A stretch of DNA of 40,884 bases from Methylobacteriaceae bacterium (GTDB lineage: Bacteria > Pseudomonadota > Alphaproteobacteria > Rhizobiales > Beijerinckiaceae), in the NCBI GenBank assembly GCA_947444195.1, contig CANEZL010000042.1, forward strand, positions 1 through 40,884, written 5' to 3'. The notes below the pieces were generated by a model. That model saw only the letters and a list, made by a program, of their open reading frames with translations. It had not been told where the DNA came from and made no database searches. Shown piece after piece: positions 33,346 to 40,741 of this stretch; the stretch's first letter is position 1, and each line of letters opens with the position of its first letter. A program made the translations under genes and the position numbers.

Positions 33346-34284
33346 GTGACATCCACCTCGCAAGCCATCGCCCCTGGCGAGGCGCCAGCCGCCGCCTCGC
33401 CCCTATCGACCCTCGCGCTGTTCGGGTTCGTGGTGACGGCCTGGAGCCTGAATTGGGTCGTCATGAAGGTGGCCGTGCAGGAGGTCAGGCCGCTCTGGGC
33501 GGTCGCCATCCGCACCGCGCTCGCCGCCGTCGTGCTCTTCCCACCCTTGCTGGCCACCAGGCAGCTTCGCCGTCCCCCGCGCGCCGACCTGCCCGTCCTG
33601 CTCGCCATCTCGCTGTTCCACATGACCGCCTTCGCGGCCTTGATGACGATGGGGCTGGCGCTCGTCCCTGCCGGCCGCGCCATCGTGCTCGGCTACACCA
33701 CGCCCCTCTGGGTGGCGCCCGCCGCCTTCGTCTTCCTCGGCGAACGCATCTCGGCCCGGCAATCGGCCGGCATCGTCGTCGGCCTCGCCGGCCTGCTGCT
33801 GCTCTTCGGGCCGGCGAGCCTGGACTGGGGGAACCGGGAGGCCCTCCTAGGCCAGGTTCTGTTGCTCGCGGCGGCCCTCTGCTGGTCGGTGAGCATCGTC
33901 TACACCCGCGCCCATCGCTGGGTGGCGACGCCGCTGCAGCTCATGCCCTGGCAGTGCCTGCTGGCCACGATGGTGCTCGCCAGCCTCGCGTTCCTGGTCG
34001 AGGGACCGCCACCTGATCCTGGCCGGACGAGCACGGCCGCCTTGCTGGCGCTCGCCTACAACGGCGTGATCGGCACCGCCCTTGGCTTCTGGGCGATGAC
34101 GGTGGTGAACCGGCGGGTTCCCGCCACCACGGCCGCTTTGGGGGTCCTTGCGACACCGGTGCTTGGCATCGGCCTCTCCGCCGCCGTCCTCGGTGAGGGG
34201 CTCGACCCCATGCTCATCCTGTCCGCCTTCATCATCCTCGCCGGCATCGCCATGGGCGTCACCGGGCGCAAACGGTCCGCGTAA
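33346..34284 (+). CDS. EamA/DMT-superfamily transporter
   Basis: 312 residues from GTG at 33346 (GAGGGG about 6 nt upstream). Ten transmembrane helices in two EamA repeats: TLALFGFVVTAWSLNWVVMKVAVQEVRPLWAVAIRTALAAVVL, then GRAIVLGYTTPLWVAPAAFVFLGERISARQSAGIVVGLAGLLLL, and in the second repeat LLALAYNGVIGTALGFWAM and FIILAGIAMGV. Both repeats carry the conserved Glu (LGERI, LGEGL). An inner-membrane metabolite or drug exporter; substrate unknown. Neighbouring transporters (MFS, LysE, RND) suggest an efflux-rich island. Confidence 0.93.
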   Translation: MTSTSQAIAPGEAPAAASPLSTLALFGFVVTAWSLNWVVMKVAVQEVRPLWAVAIRTALAAVVLFPPLLATRQLRRPPRADLPVLLAISLFHMTAFAALMTMGLALVPAGRAIVLGYTTPLWVAPAAFVFLGERISARQSAGIVVGLAGLLLLFGPASLDWGNREALLGQVLLLAAALCWSVSIVYTRAHRWVATPLQLMPWQCLLATMVLASLAFLVEGPPPDPGRTSTAALLALAYNGVIGTALGFWAMTVVNRRVPATTAALGVLATPVLGIGLSAAVLGEGLDPMLILSAFIILAGIAMGVTGRKRSA

Positions 34285-34353
34285 CGCCGATGCCGGCTCT
34301 GCCATGCGGCGTCGACCGACGACGACCGTGCGAAGGCGGACGGAGTGTCGGGC

Positions 34354-35028
34354 TCACCGCCTCTCCTGTCGGTCGACCGGCGGGTAGAACTGTGGGCTCT
34401 CGCGGCGGTCGAACATGCCGTAGTCGCGGATCACCCGCACGGTCCGGATGCGCATGCGTTCGGCCTGGGTCGGCGCACGAGGCTTGAACGCAGAGGCCGC
34501 GTCGGGGTCGGCCCACGACAACAGAAGCAGGGCCTTGCCGGGATTGTAGATCGAGTCGAACGTGTCCGATGCCACGAGTCCGCCGGCCGTGAGCGCGAGC
34601 CCGAGCGCGCCCGCCAGGTCGTCCGGCAGGGACTGGCCGGCGCGGGGCACCGTCTCGCACAACTGGCACACCTTGGCGTCGCCGACCTCGGTCACGTCGA
34701 GCCGCTGCTCGCGCACCGCATGACCCTGGGGCGGGTGGCTGTCCGCCGTCACCTCGCCGACCCGAAGGTGATAGTCGGAAAATACCTCGAACCGGCCCTT
34801 CTCTTGGACTAAGTGGTGGCCCGCATGCGTCCGCCAGCGGATCACCGACTTCTCGTCCCGCCAGGTCGAGTGCGACAGCACCCAACCCGGTCGGGTCCGG
34901 CTCGCGAAGCGCTCGTTGTCGATGAAGCCGTCGATGTTCTCCAACTCCGGCCTCAACGCCTTGCCGTGCTCAAGGTACGCATCCTTCCGCCCCTCGCCGG
35001 GACAGACCTCGAAGATGACCGAGAACAT
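34354..35028 (-). CDS. Antibiotic biosynthesis monooxygenase (ABM)-like protein
   Basis: 224 residues from ATG at 35028 with AAGGAGAG upstream. The N-terminal dimeric alpha/beta-barrel domain is the ABM type: MFSVIFEVCPGEGRKDAYLEHGKALRPELENIDGFIDNERFASRTRPGWVLSHSTWRDEKSVIRWRTH, a pattern shared with quinol monooxygenases. The C-terminal half (about 105-224) is a second domain of unclear type with DSIYNPGKALLLLSWADPDAASAF, resembling another barrel unit. Likely oxidation or binding of aromatic compounds. It follows the alpha/beta hydrolase gene by 26 nt, same strand, so probably one operon. Confidence 0.85.
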   Translation of the reverse strand: MFSVIFEVCPGEGRKDAYLEHGKALRPELENIDGFIDNERFASRTRPGWVLSHSTWRDEKSVIRWRTHAGHHLVQEKGRFEVFSDYHLRVGEVTADSHPPQGHAVREQRLDVTEVGDAKVCQLCETVPRAGQSLPDDLAGALGLALTAGGLVASDTFDSIYNPGKALLLLSWADPDAASAFKPRAPTQAERMRIRTVRVIRDYGMFDRRESPQFYPPVDRQERR

Positions 35029-35054
35029 GCACTCTCCTTCGTTGTCGGTTTGGG

Positions 35055-36023
35055 TCAGGCCGAGTTGGTCCCGGCCAGGAAGCTGGCCGACGCATGCCAG
35101 AGCGCCTCGCGTCTGGCTTCGAGGTGCATCAGGTGCGTGCCGCGCCCGATCTTGAGGTCGCGCCGGTCGGGTGAGCCGGTGAAGGCATCGAACAGCCAGC
35201 GCGCGTCGGCATCGGTGGCGAGCCCGTCCCACTCCCCTCGGATGATGCACACGGGCACCCGGACGAGGGCGGGATCGTAGGGCAGTTCGCCGTGCCAGGC
35301 GCGCAGGATCTCGACGAACGGGCCCGAGGGCACCTTGACACTCTGCGGCTCGCGCGCCCGGCCGTCGGGGTCGCTGTCGAGGTAGCGCTCCGCCCAATCC
35401 TCGAACTCGGGCCGCGACAGCACCGGCGGCTCTCCCGGTGGCACGTCCTCGACGAAGCGGTCCCACTGCGCCTGCGCGGTGATCACCCGCCACGCCGGCC
35501 CGTCCGGGCGCGGCAGGTAGCGGGGTGGGTCGCGGCGCGCGATGGGCCCGAACAGGACGATCCGGTCGATCAGGTCCGGATGCCGGCCCGCGAGGATGCA
35601 GGCCGGCATGGAGCCCCAGGAGTGGGTGAGCAGGTTGACCCGCATGCCGCCTGTGACGGCATGGATGTGGCGAACGGCGGCTTCGAGCTGCCCGGCCGCC
35701 TCGGCTGCCAGGAGCAGGGGCCCGCTCGTGGCCGCAGGCAACGACATGGCTGGCTGCCGGTCCGAGAGGCCGAAGCCCAGGAAGTCCAGTGCCCAGACGT
35801 CGCGGCCTGCCCGGCCGAGCGCGTCCCGCCACGAGCCATTCCGGAAGCGATGAGCGACCGAGAGCGCCGAGGGGAAGGTCGCCCCATGCACGTACAGGAC
35901 CGGGCGCCCCTGGCCCTCCGTTGGGGGCAGCCGCCGTAGGAACAGGGACAGCCCCGTCTCTGTATCCGTGATCCTGTGCTGCTCCTCGCGCGGATCCATC
36001 GGTTCGGCCGGCTTGTTCGGCAT
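35055..36023 (-). CDS. Alpha/beta hydrolase
   Basis: 322 residues from ATG at 36023 with AGGAGG 7 nt upstream. Oxyanion-hole segment PVLYVHGATFPSA at 41-53; nucleophile Ser135 in LTHSWGSMPA; acid residue in IIRGEWDGLATDADA; His in IGRGTHLMHLE. All catalytic elements are present. It belongs to the large esterase/C-C hydrolase group; substrate unknown. It is the first gene of a two-gene operon with an ABM-type protein, facing an ArsR-type regulator across a palindromic promoter. Confidence 0.92.
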   Translation of the reverse strand: MPNKPAEPMDPREEQHRITDTETGLSLFLRRLPPTEGQGRPVLYVHGATFPSALSVAHRFRNGSWRDALGRAGRDVWALDFLGFGLSDRQPAMSLPAATSGPLLLAAEAAGQLEAAVRHIHAVTGGMRVNLLTHSWGSMPACILAGRHPDLIDRIVLFGPIARRDPPRYLPRPDGPAWRVITAQAQWDRFVEDVPPGEPPVLSRPEFEDWAERYLDSDPDGRAREPQSVKVPSGPFVEILRAWHGELPYDPALVRVPVCIIRGEWDGLATDADARWLFDAFTGSPDRRDLKIGRGTHLMHLEARREALWHASASFLAGTNSA

Positions 36024-36084
36024 GGCGTCACCTCCTGCTGGGTTGGCGAGGAGATTGGGGTGTGAGGCGCAAGATGTCAGCGGA

Positions 36085-36112
36085 GAACGCTTCGGCCGTG
36101 GCCGAAGCGTTC
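36085..36112. promoter_or_regulatory. 28-bp palindrome, ArsR-type operator
   Basis: The arms GAACGCTTCGGCC (36085-36097) and GGCCGAAGCGTTC (36100-36112) are perfect complements, separated by only GT. The site lies between the divergent hydrolase (start 36023) and ArsR-type (start 36152) genes, 40 nt before the latter. ArsR-family regulators bind palindromes of this size, so it is a strong operator candidate. Confidence 0.75.
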
Positions 36113-36151
36113 GGTCGTGATCGACGACCGTCAAAGGCCTATGGTCCTGCG

Positions 36152-36838
36152 ATGACGAACGCAGCGAGCCTGTCCGGAACCGCAGCCCTGATCGGGGATC
36201 CTGCGCGAGCGAATATCCTCACGGCCCTGCTCGACGGCCGTGCCCTGACGGCGACGGAACTCGCCTACACGGCGGGCGTCACGGCCCAGACCGCGAGCGG
36301 GCACCTCGCGAAGCTGGTCGAAGGGCGCCTGCTGGGCCTCGCCGTCCAGGGCCGGCACCGATACTTCCGGCTCGCCTCACCCGAGGTCGCCCGGATGCTG
36401 GAGACCATCCTGGTGGTGTCGGCAGCGGGGTCGGAGGCGACCAAGCCACGCGCGACGCCCCGGATCAGTCCGGAGATGCGGGAGGCCCGAACCTGCTACG
36501 ATCACCTTGCCGGACGCCTCGGTGTCGCCATCGCCGACGCGCTGGTGTCGCGCGGCCTGATCGTGTTGGGGGACGAGGCCGGCGAGGCGACCGAGACCGG
36601 CCGCGCTTGGCTCGCGCAGTTCGGGGTGTCGGTCGAGCCTGCTGGCCGGAGCAAGCGTCTGTTCTGCCGTCCGTGCCTGGACTGGAGCGAGCGGCGACCA
36701 CACCTCGCCGGCCGCCTTGGGGCTGCGCTGTGCCGCCGATGCGAGGAATTAGGCTGGGTTGATCGGGCCCGGAACGGGCGGGCCGTCACCGTCACCGAAA
36801 CCGGCCGGAGCGGGTTCGCGGAAGCGTTCGGGTTTTAA
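36152..36838 (+). CDS. ArsR-family transcriptional regulator
   Basis: 228 residues from ATG at 36152; an upstream in-frame GTG at 36062 would overlap the palindrome and is unlikely. Winged HTH: TAALIGDPARANILTALLDGRALTATELAYTAGVTAQTASGHLAKLVEGRLLGLAVQGRHRYFRLAS, with the recognition helix AQTASGHLAKL. The ArsR CxC metal motif is absent; the C-terminal domain (about 110-228) carries Cys residues (TCYDHLAGRL, LFCRPCLDWSERR, LCRRCEELGW) that could be a redox or metal sensor. The size is twice that of metal-sensing ArsR proteins. Divergent from the alpha/beta hydrolase operon. Confidence 0.9.
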   Translation: MTNAASLSGTAALIGDPARANILTALLDGRALTATELAYTAGVTAQTASGHLAKLVEGRLLGLAVQGRHRYFRLASPEVARMLETILVVSAAGSEATKPRATPRISPEMREARTCYDHLAGRLGVAIADALVSRGLIVLGDEAGEATETGRAWLAQFGVSVEPAGRSKRLFCRPCLDWSERRPHLAGRLGAALCRRCEELGWVDRARNGRAVTVTETGRSGFAEAFGF

Positions 36839-36845
36839 CGAGTGA

Positions 36846-36866
36846 GCGCTGGCAGCCGACCAGCGC
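36846..36866. terminator. Short hairpin after the ArsR-type gene
   Basis: GCGCTGG (36846-36852) pairs with CCAGCGC (36860-36866) around a 7-nt loop, just past the ArsR stop and before the convergent DUF6582-like gene. Moderate stem, no T-run. Confidence 0.4.
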
Positions 36867-36911
36867 GACCGTCGCAAGGCGAAGGCAACGGTGGCCAAGC
36901 GCTAAGACCGG

Positions 36912-37118
36912 CTAACTCCCACTCAACACCTTGTTGGCCTTGGCGTCGATTCGCTCCTTGTCGGCCTTGGCCAGGTTCCCGGCCTTCTCCTGCTGGGCGG
37001 CGCGTGCCTTCGCGTTTCGGGCGTGCGCCCTGTCCTCCACGGGGTACTTACGCTCCTCCGGCAAGGCGAACTTGCTCTTGGACAGGTCCTCGCGTTCCTC
37101 GGTCTTGAGCTTCGACAT
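36912..37118 (-). CDS. Small charged protein (DUF6582-like)
   Basis: 68 residues from ATG at 37118 with GGAGG 6 nt upstream. Entirely hydrophilic and helical: SKLKTEEREDLSKSKFALPEERKYPVEDRAHARNAKARAAQQEKAGNLAKADKERI. The FALPEERKYPVEDRAHARNAKAR core is the pattern found in short phage- and plasmid-associated proteins (DUF6582-like). Function unknown; a role in nucleic-acid or capsid assembly has been suggested for relatives, but I cannot confirm it here. The nearest genes are metallophosphoesterases. Confidence 0.75.
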   Translation of the reverse strand: MSKLKTEEREDLSKSKFALPEERKYPVEDRAHARNAKARAAQQEKAGNLAKADKERIDAKANKVLSGS

Positions 37119-37397
37119 GGCGGCCTCCAGGTCTTCGCAAGGGCAACGCGGTACCGGTTGCCGTGGTGCCCGCCCTGGCGGGGTCGAGGCGGACGAGCGT
37201 CCATTCCATGCCGCCGTCGCGCGGATGCTGTCGGGTGTGGATGGTGTCGGGTCCGGCCTTGCCCGGCCGATGCGCCCAGGCGATCACCGCGCTCCGATCA
37301 GGAGTCCTTCACCATGAAACGCATGGCCTCGCACCCTTCCGATTGATCCCGGAGTGCTGCGCCATGCGCCGAGCCTCCGCGCCCGCGAGAGGCTTAC

Positions 37398-37952
37398 ATG
37401 TCATCACGTACCCCGTTCACAAGCGACGATCACTTCGGCCACGAAGCTACTTTGGGACCGCACCTGGGCCTGAACCGCCCCTTCGCGACCATCGAGGCGC
37501 ATGACGAGGCGCTGATCGCCCGCTGGAACGCGGCCGTCGGCCCAAACGACGTCGTCTGGCACCTCGGCGACTTTTGCCACCGCTGCCCTGAGGACCGTGC
37601 ACGAGCCATCTTCGCGCGCCTGCGAGGTCGCCAGCGTTTCCTTGTCCGGGGCAACCACAACCGCATCGGGGCGCGCCTGCCCTGGGACGGCATCTCTGAC
37701 GTCGCCCGCGTGCTCGTCCCGCTTTCGGACGGCACCGTCCAGGGTTGCTGGTGTTCGCACTGGGCGTACCGGGTGTGGCCCCGGCAGAACCGCGGCGACA
37801 TCCACCTCTACGGCCATTCCCACGGCAGGCTGCCCGGGACCGCGGCGAGCACTGACGTCGGCGTCGATTGCTTCGACTTCCGACCGGTGACCCTCGACGA
37901 GATCCGCGTGCGCCTCGCCGAGAACGCCAGGGCCTCAGGAGGCGCGCTATGA
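37398..37952 (+). CDS. Metallophosphoesterase (calcineurin-like)
   Basis: 184 residues from ATG at 37398 (GAGAGG upstream). The motifs for a two-metal phosphoesterase are complete: SDDHFGH (about 9-15), WHLGDF (54-59), RGNHN (84-88), CSHWAYR (119-125) and LYGHSHGRLPG (137-147). The size and the GNHN in place of GNHD fit the small cytoplasmic group that includes YfcE-like and phage-encoded enzymes; such enzymes may hydrolyse nucleotides or phosphodiesters. The stop overlaps the next start by 4 nt (ATGA), so both are translationally coupled. Confidence 0.93.
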   Translation: MSSRTPFTSDDHFGHEATLGPHLGLNRPFATIEAHDEALIARWNAAVGPNDVVWHLGDFCHRCPEDRARAIFARLRGRQRFLVRGNHNRIGARLPWDGISDVARVLVPLSDGTVQGCWCSHWAYRVWPRQNRGDIHLYGHSHGRLPGTAASTDVGVDCFDFRPVTLDEIRVRLAENARASGGAL

Positions 37953-38710
37953 CCGTGCCTGTCCAACGCCTCTGGACTTTTTCGGACCTCCATCAGGAAT
38001 GGGAAGAGAACGCCTGGGATCCTGCCGCCCACGCTCCGGTCGACGGCTTCGACGTGGCCGTGGTCGCCGGCGACGTGCACATGCCCCTGACCCTTGCCCT
38101 GGACTGGCTGTCCAAGCGCCTCCCCGGTGTGCCGGTCGTTTACGTGCCGGGCAACCATGACTTCTGGTGGGACCGGGGCGAGGACCGCTACACCATCTTC
38201 GATCAGCTAGAACGCGGCCGTGAGCGTGCCGCCGCGCTCGGCATCCACCTGCTAATCGACGACGCCGTGGTGATCGGCGGCACGCGCTTCCTCGGCGGCA
38301 CGCTCTGGACGGACTTCCGGCTCGGGAGCCTAGGCCTCACTCACGCCTTCCGGTCCGCCCAGGGGCGCTTCGGAATGGTGGACTACCGCCGCATCAGGAC
38401 GGGCCCCCGGTCCCGGAACAGGATCGAGCCAGGCGAGGTGCTGGCCATGCACCGGGCGACGCGGGCCTTCATCGAGGCGGAGCTCGCCCCGCCCCACGAC
38501 GGTCCGTCCGTGGTCGTGACCCACCACACCCCGCATCTGGCCAGCCTGCCGAACCCGCATGCCGACTTGGCGTGGTGCTACGCCTCGGACCTGACAGACC
38601 TGATCCTAGAGCGCGGGCCAGACCTCTGGATCCACGGACACGTGCACCAGGCCGCGGACTACGTCGTCGGGCGCACCAGGGTGGTCTGCACCTCGGGGCC
38701 ACGCGGATGA
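37949..38710 (+). CDS. Metallophosphoesterase (second of a coupled pair)
   Basis: 253 residues from ATG at 37949, overlapping the previous gene. All metal motifs are present: FSDLHQEW (11-18), VAGDVHMP (39-46), VPGNHDFWW (66-74), VVTHHTPH (near 192) and WIHGHVHQ (near 231). Larger than its partner and of a different subgroup, with a Trp-rich GNHD loop. It may be a phosphodiesterase or nucleotidase. The arrangement of two different metallophosphoesterases in an ATGA-coupled pair suggests sequential action on one substrate or a hetero-complex. Confidence 0.93.
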   Translation: MTVPVQRLWTFSDLHQEWEENAWDPAAHAPVDGFDVAVVAGDVHMPLTLALDWLSKRLPGVPVVYVPGNHDFWWDRGEDRYTIFDQLERGRERAAALGIHLLIDDAVVIGGTRFLGGTLWTDFRLGSLGLTHAFRSAQGRFGMVDYRRIRTGPRSRNRIEPGEVLAMHRATRAFIEAELAPPHDGPSVVVTHHTPHLASLPNPHADLAWCYASDLTDLILERGPDLWIHGHVHQAADYVVGRTRVVCTSGPRG

Positions 38711-38850
38711 GAGGTCGGGTTTCAACCCACACCTCCTCATCAATGCATATTGAACAAGGGCGGTTGGCGATCCCTCTATCAGTCTGAAGGACCGCCTACT
38801 CAGACGGCAGCGAGCCGAGGTCACGCGAAAATTCCCCTTATCAGTTTCAG

Positions 38851-39525
38851 TCATACCTCGGTCTGAGGCGAAAACCGGTCGAGGTGATCTTCCCAAGGGT
38901 AGACTGATAGCCTGTCGAGATCCGTCACCAGGAAGGTGATGTGGCAGACCACGGCGAGCGCGTCGCGCAAGTAGCTCCTAAAATCGATGCTAGATGCGCC
39001 ATCGTGCGCGAAATCATTCCTCTTGCCCTTGAGGCTCACCATGCGACGTGCCGCGATCTCGGGCACGTCATCCGCCGTTACTGCGAAATGCTTCGCGAAG
39101 GCCTCGCGGGCCTTCGTGACCTGAACGGGGTCCCTGAGGTCTGCGAAGCCCTTGATGTCCTCATGCCAAGCCTTGTTCCGGTTGATGCTTCCCGGATTGA
39201 CGATGCCAGCCACATCGTCCCGGAACACCTCCAGCAGGGTGAAGACGTGCGAGGCAGCGGCAGCCTTGAGCGGGAACAGGTCGATGTAGGCCCCAAGCTC
39301 GTGCGAGCCCAGGGGCACGTCGTCATGGAAGAAGCTTTGTTCGTAAGACGGCTTGATGGCGGCGAGCTCATCGGGAGTGGCTATGATGCCCGTCCCCATG
39401 ATGGCCGTGTCGTTTTCGAGAGTGGCGGCCTCAGCTTCGAATTCGCGGAACTGAGTGGCGGACTTGCCGATGACGTAAGCCTGAACGCCGACGGTTGTCG
39501 CGAAGGTGAGCATTTTCCTCAGCAT
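38851..39525 (-). CDS. Hypothetical protein with HEPN-like Rx4H motif
   Basis: 224 residues from ATG at 39525 (a GAGGA site favours ATG at 39513). Mostly helical. The C-terminal part SLKGKRNDFAHDGASSIDFRSYLRDALAVVCHITFLVTD contains R169-N-D-F-A-H174, the Rx4-6H motif of HEPN RNases in a typical helix-turn setting (RNxxAH). An N-terminal helical domain (about 20-110) has no recognised family. HEPN proteins are frequent in toxin-antitoxin, abortive-infection and defence systems. No nucleotidyltransferase antitoxin partner is visible; only a tiny overlapping ORF precedes it. The HEPN call is based on motif and context, not on a search. Confidence 0.5.
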   Translation of the reverse strand: MLRKMLTFATTVGVQAYVIGKSATQFREFEAEAATLENDTAIMGTGIIATPDELAAIKPSYEQSFFHDDVPLGSHELGAYIDLFPLKAAAASHVFTLLEVFRDDVAGIVNPGSINRNKAWHEDIKGFADLRDPVQVTKAREAFAKHFAVTADDVPEIAARRMVSLKGKRNDFAHDGASSIDFRSYLRDALAVVCHITFLVTDLDRLSVYPWEDHLDRFSPQTEV

Positions 39526-39578
39526 CGATACTGTTTGTCGGTCACGCGATCCTGGATTTCCTGGTCCGGCTTTGCCAT
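39519..39578 (-). CDS. Tiny leader or coupled ORF upstream of the HEPN-like gene
   Basis: 19 residues (MAKPDQEIQDRVTDKQYRC), with an ideal AGGAG 7 nt before its ATG. Its stop codon overlaps the start region of the HEPN-like gene, in another frame. It may be a leader peptide that couples translation, or the first part of the same protein if one base has been lost or gained. Not seen as a family. Confidence 0.4.
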   Translation of the reverse strand: MAKPDQEIQDRVTDKQYRC

Positions 39579-39976
39579 CAACTCACTCCTGCCCACAGAA
39601 AGCTGTCCGCGACCTCGGAAGCACGCTGGAATGCAGAGCGTGCCAAGAGACCTTCGACTCTGACATGGCGCCTTGACTTTCAGCCGGCTCGGCCTCGCTT
39701 TCGCCAACCGATCTCGGGCCATCGCCGAGCCATGCCGAGCCTAGCACCGCATTCAGATCCGAGCTTGGGAGCCCGGGGAGGGTCCGTCCAGGCTTCGCCC
39801 GCAACGAAGCGTGGCGTTCACCTAGCTGTGATCCTTTCGCCACTAGGTTGTGGATCCGGTCACGGCGACAGCGCCCCGCATTGTGACCGCAGGACGACGC
39901 CCGTATCGTCTCGCAAAAGGGAGGAGGGTCTACGTCGGCCCGGAAGTTCCCTGGCATTCGACCGGGTTGAGCGGCC
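39579..39976. other. Intergenic region before the cysteine desulfurase gene
   Basis: About 400 bp without a supported gene. Frames crossing it are Pro/Arg/Ser-rich shadows with no ribosome site. It should hold the promoters for both the HEPN-like gene (minus strand) and the desulfurase gene (plus strand), but no consensus -35/-10 could be marked with confidence. Confidence 0.4.
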
Positions 39977-40741
39977 GTGACCGAAGTTGCCCCCATGACC
40001 GCGCCCGGGACGGCGTCGGGCATCGACCCACGCGAGATCTACCTCGACGCCAACGCGACCACGCAGGCGTCGCCCGAGGTGATGACCTCCGTCATCGAGA
40101 CCATGTCGCTGGGCCCGCTCAATGCGGCGAGCGCCCACGTCAGGGGCGGCCAGGCCCGTGACCTGACGGTCGCCGCGAGGGACGCCGTCGCCCTCCTGGT
40201 CGGGGGCAGCCTTCCCGAAGGCATCTACTTCACGTCCGGCGCGACAGAGGCGAACAACATCGCCCTGGCCCCCCTGCGCCGCGACGGGACGACGACCTTG
40301 CTGGTCTCGGCGGTGGAGCACGCATCCGTGCTGCACGCCGCGCTGGAGGCGCAACGCCGCGGGTGCGACGTCCGGCTCCTGCCGGTTGATGGCGATGGCC
40401 TGCTCGACCCCGACGCGGTGCGTGTCGCCGCTGCCTCCGCGAGGGAACGCCTGGTGGTGTCGGTCCAGTGGGCCAACAGCGAGACCGGCGTGGTGCAGCC
40501 GGTCGCCGCCATCGCGCGCGAGGCCCGGGCCCGGCGGGAGGCGTTCATCCACTCCGATGCCGTCCAGGCCGTCGGCAGGATCCCCGTCGACATCGAGGCG
40601 GCCGGCCTCGACGCGATCTCCCTGACGGCGCACAAGATGCACGGTCCACAGGGCATCGGCGCCCTGGTCCTCCAGGACCCCGACGGCCATGGGCTGCCTC
40701 CCCTCATGTTCGGCGGCGACCAGCAGGGCGGTTTCAGAGGT
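39977..40741 (+). pseudogene. Cysteine desulfurase-type aminotransferase, 3' end cut off by an IS
   Basis: About 255 residues of a class-V aminotransferase remain: IYLDANATT at 21-29, FTSGATEANNIAL at 85-97, H115 in SAVEHASVLH (stacks on PLP), NSETGVVQP at 167-175, D194 in HSDAVQAVG (binds the PLP ring nitrogen) and K220 in SLTAHKMHGPQG (Schiff base). Homology stops at GGDQQGGFRGG near 40741; the catalytic Cys loop and C-terminal domain (about 120-140 residues) are absent, replaced by IS sequence that adds about 27 unrelated residues up to a stop at 40820-40822. The gene cannot be active as a desulfurase. GTG at 39977 is the start used; ATG at 39995 is also possible. Confidence 0.85.

Noticed and set aside
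39583..40023. Minus-strand open frame of 146 codons
   Set aside because: No ribosome site and Ser/Arg/Pro-rich composition; it overlaps the start of the well-supported desulfurase gene.
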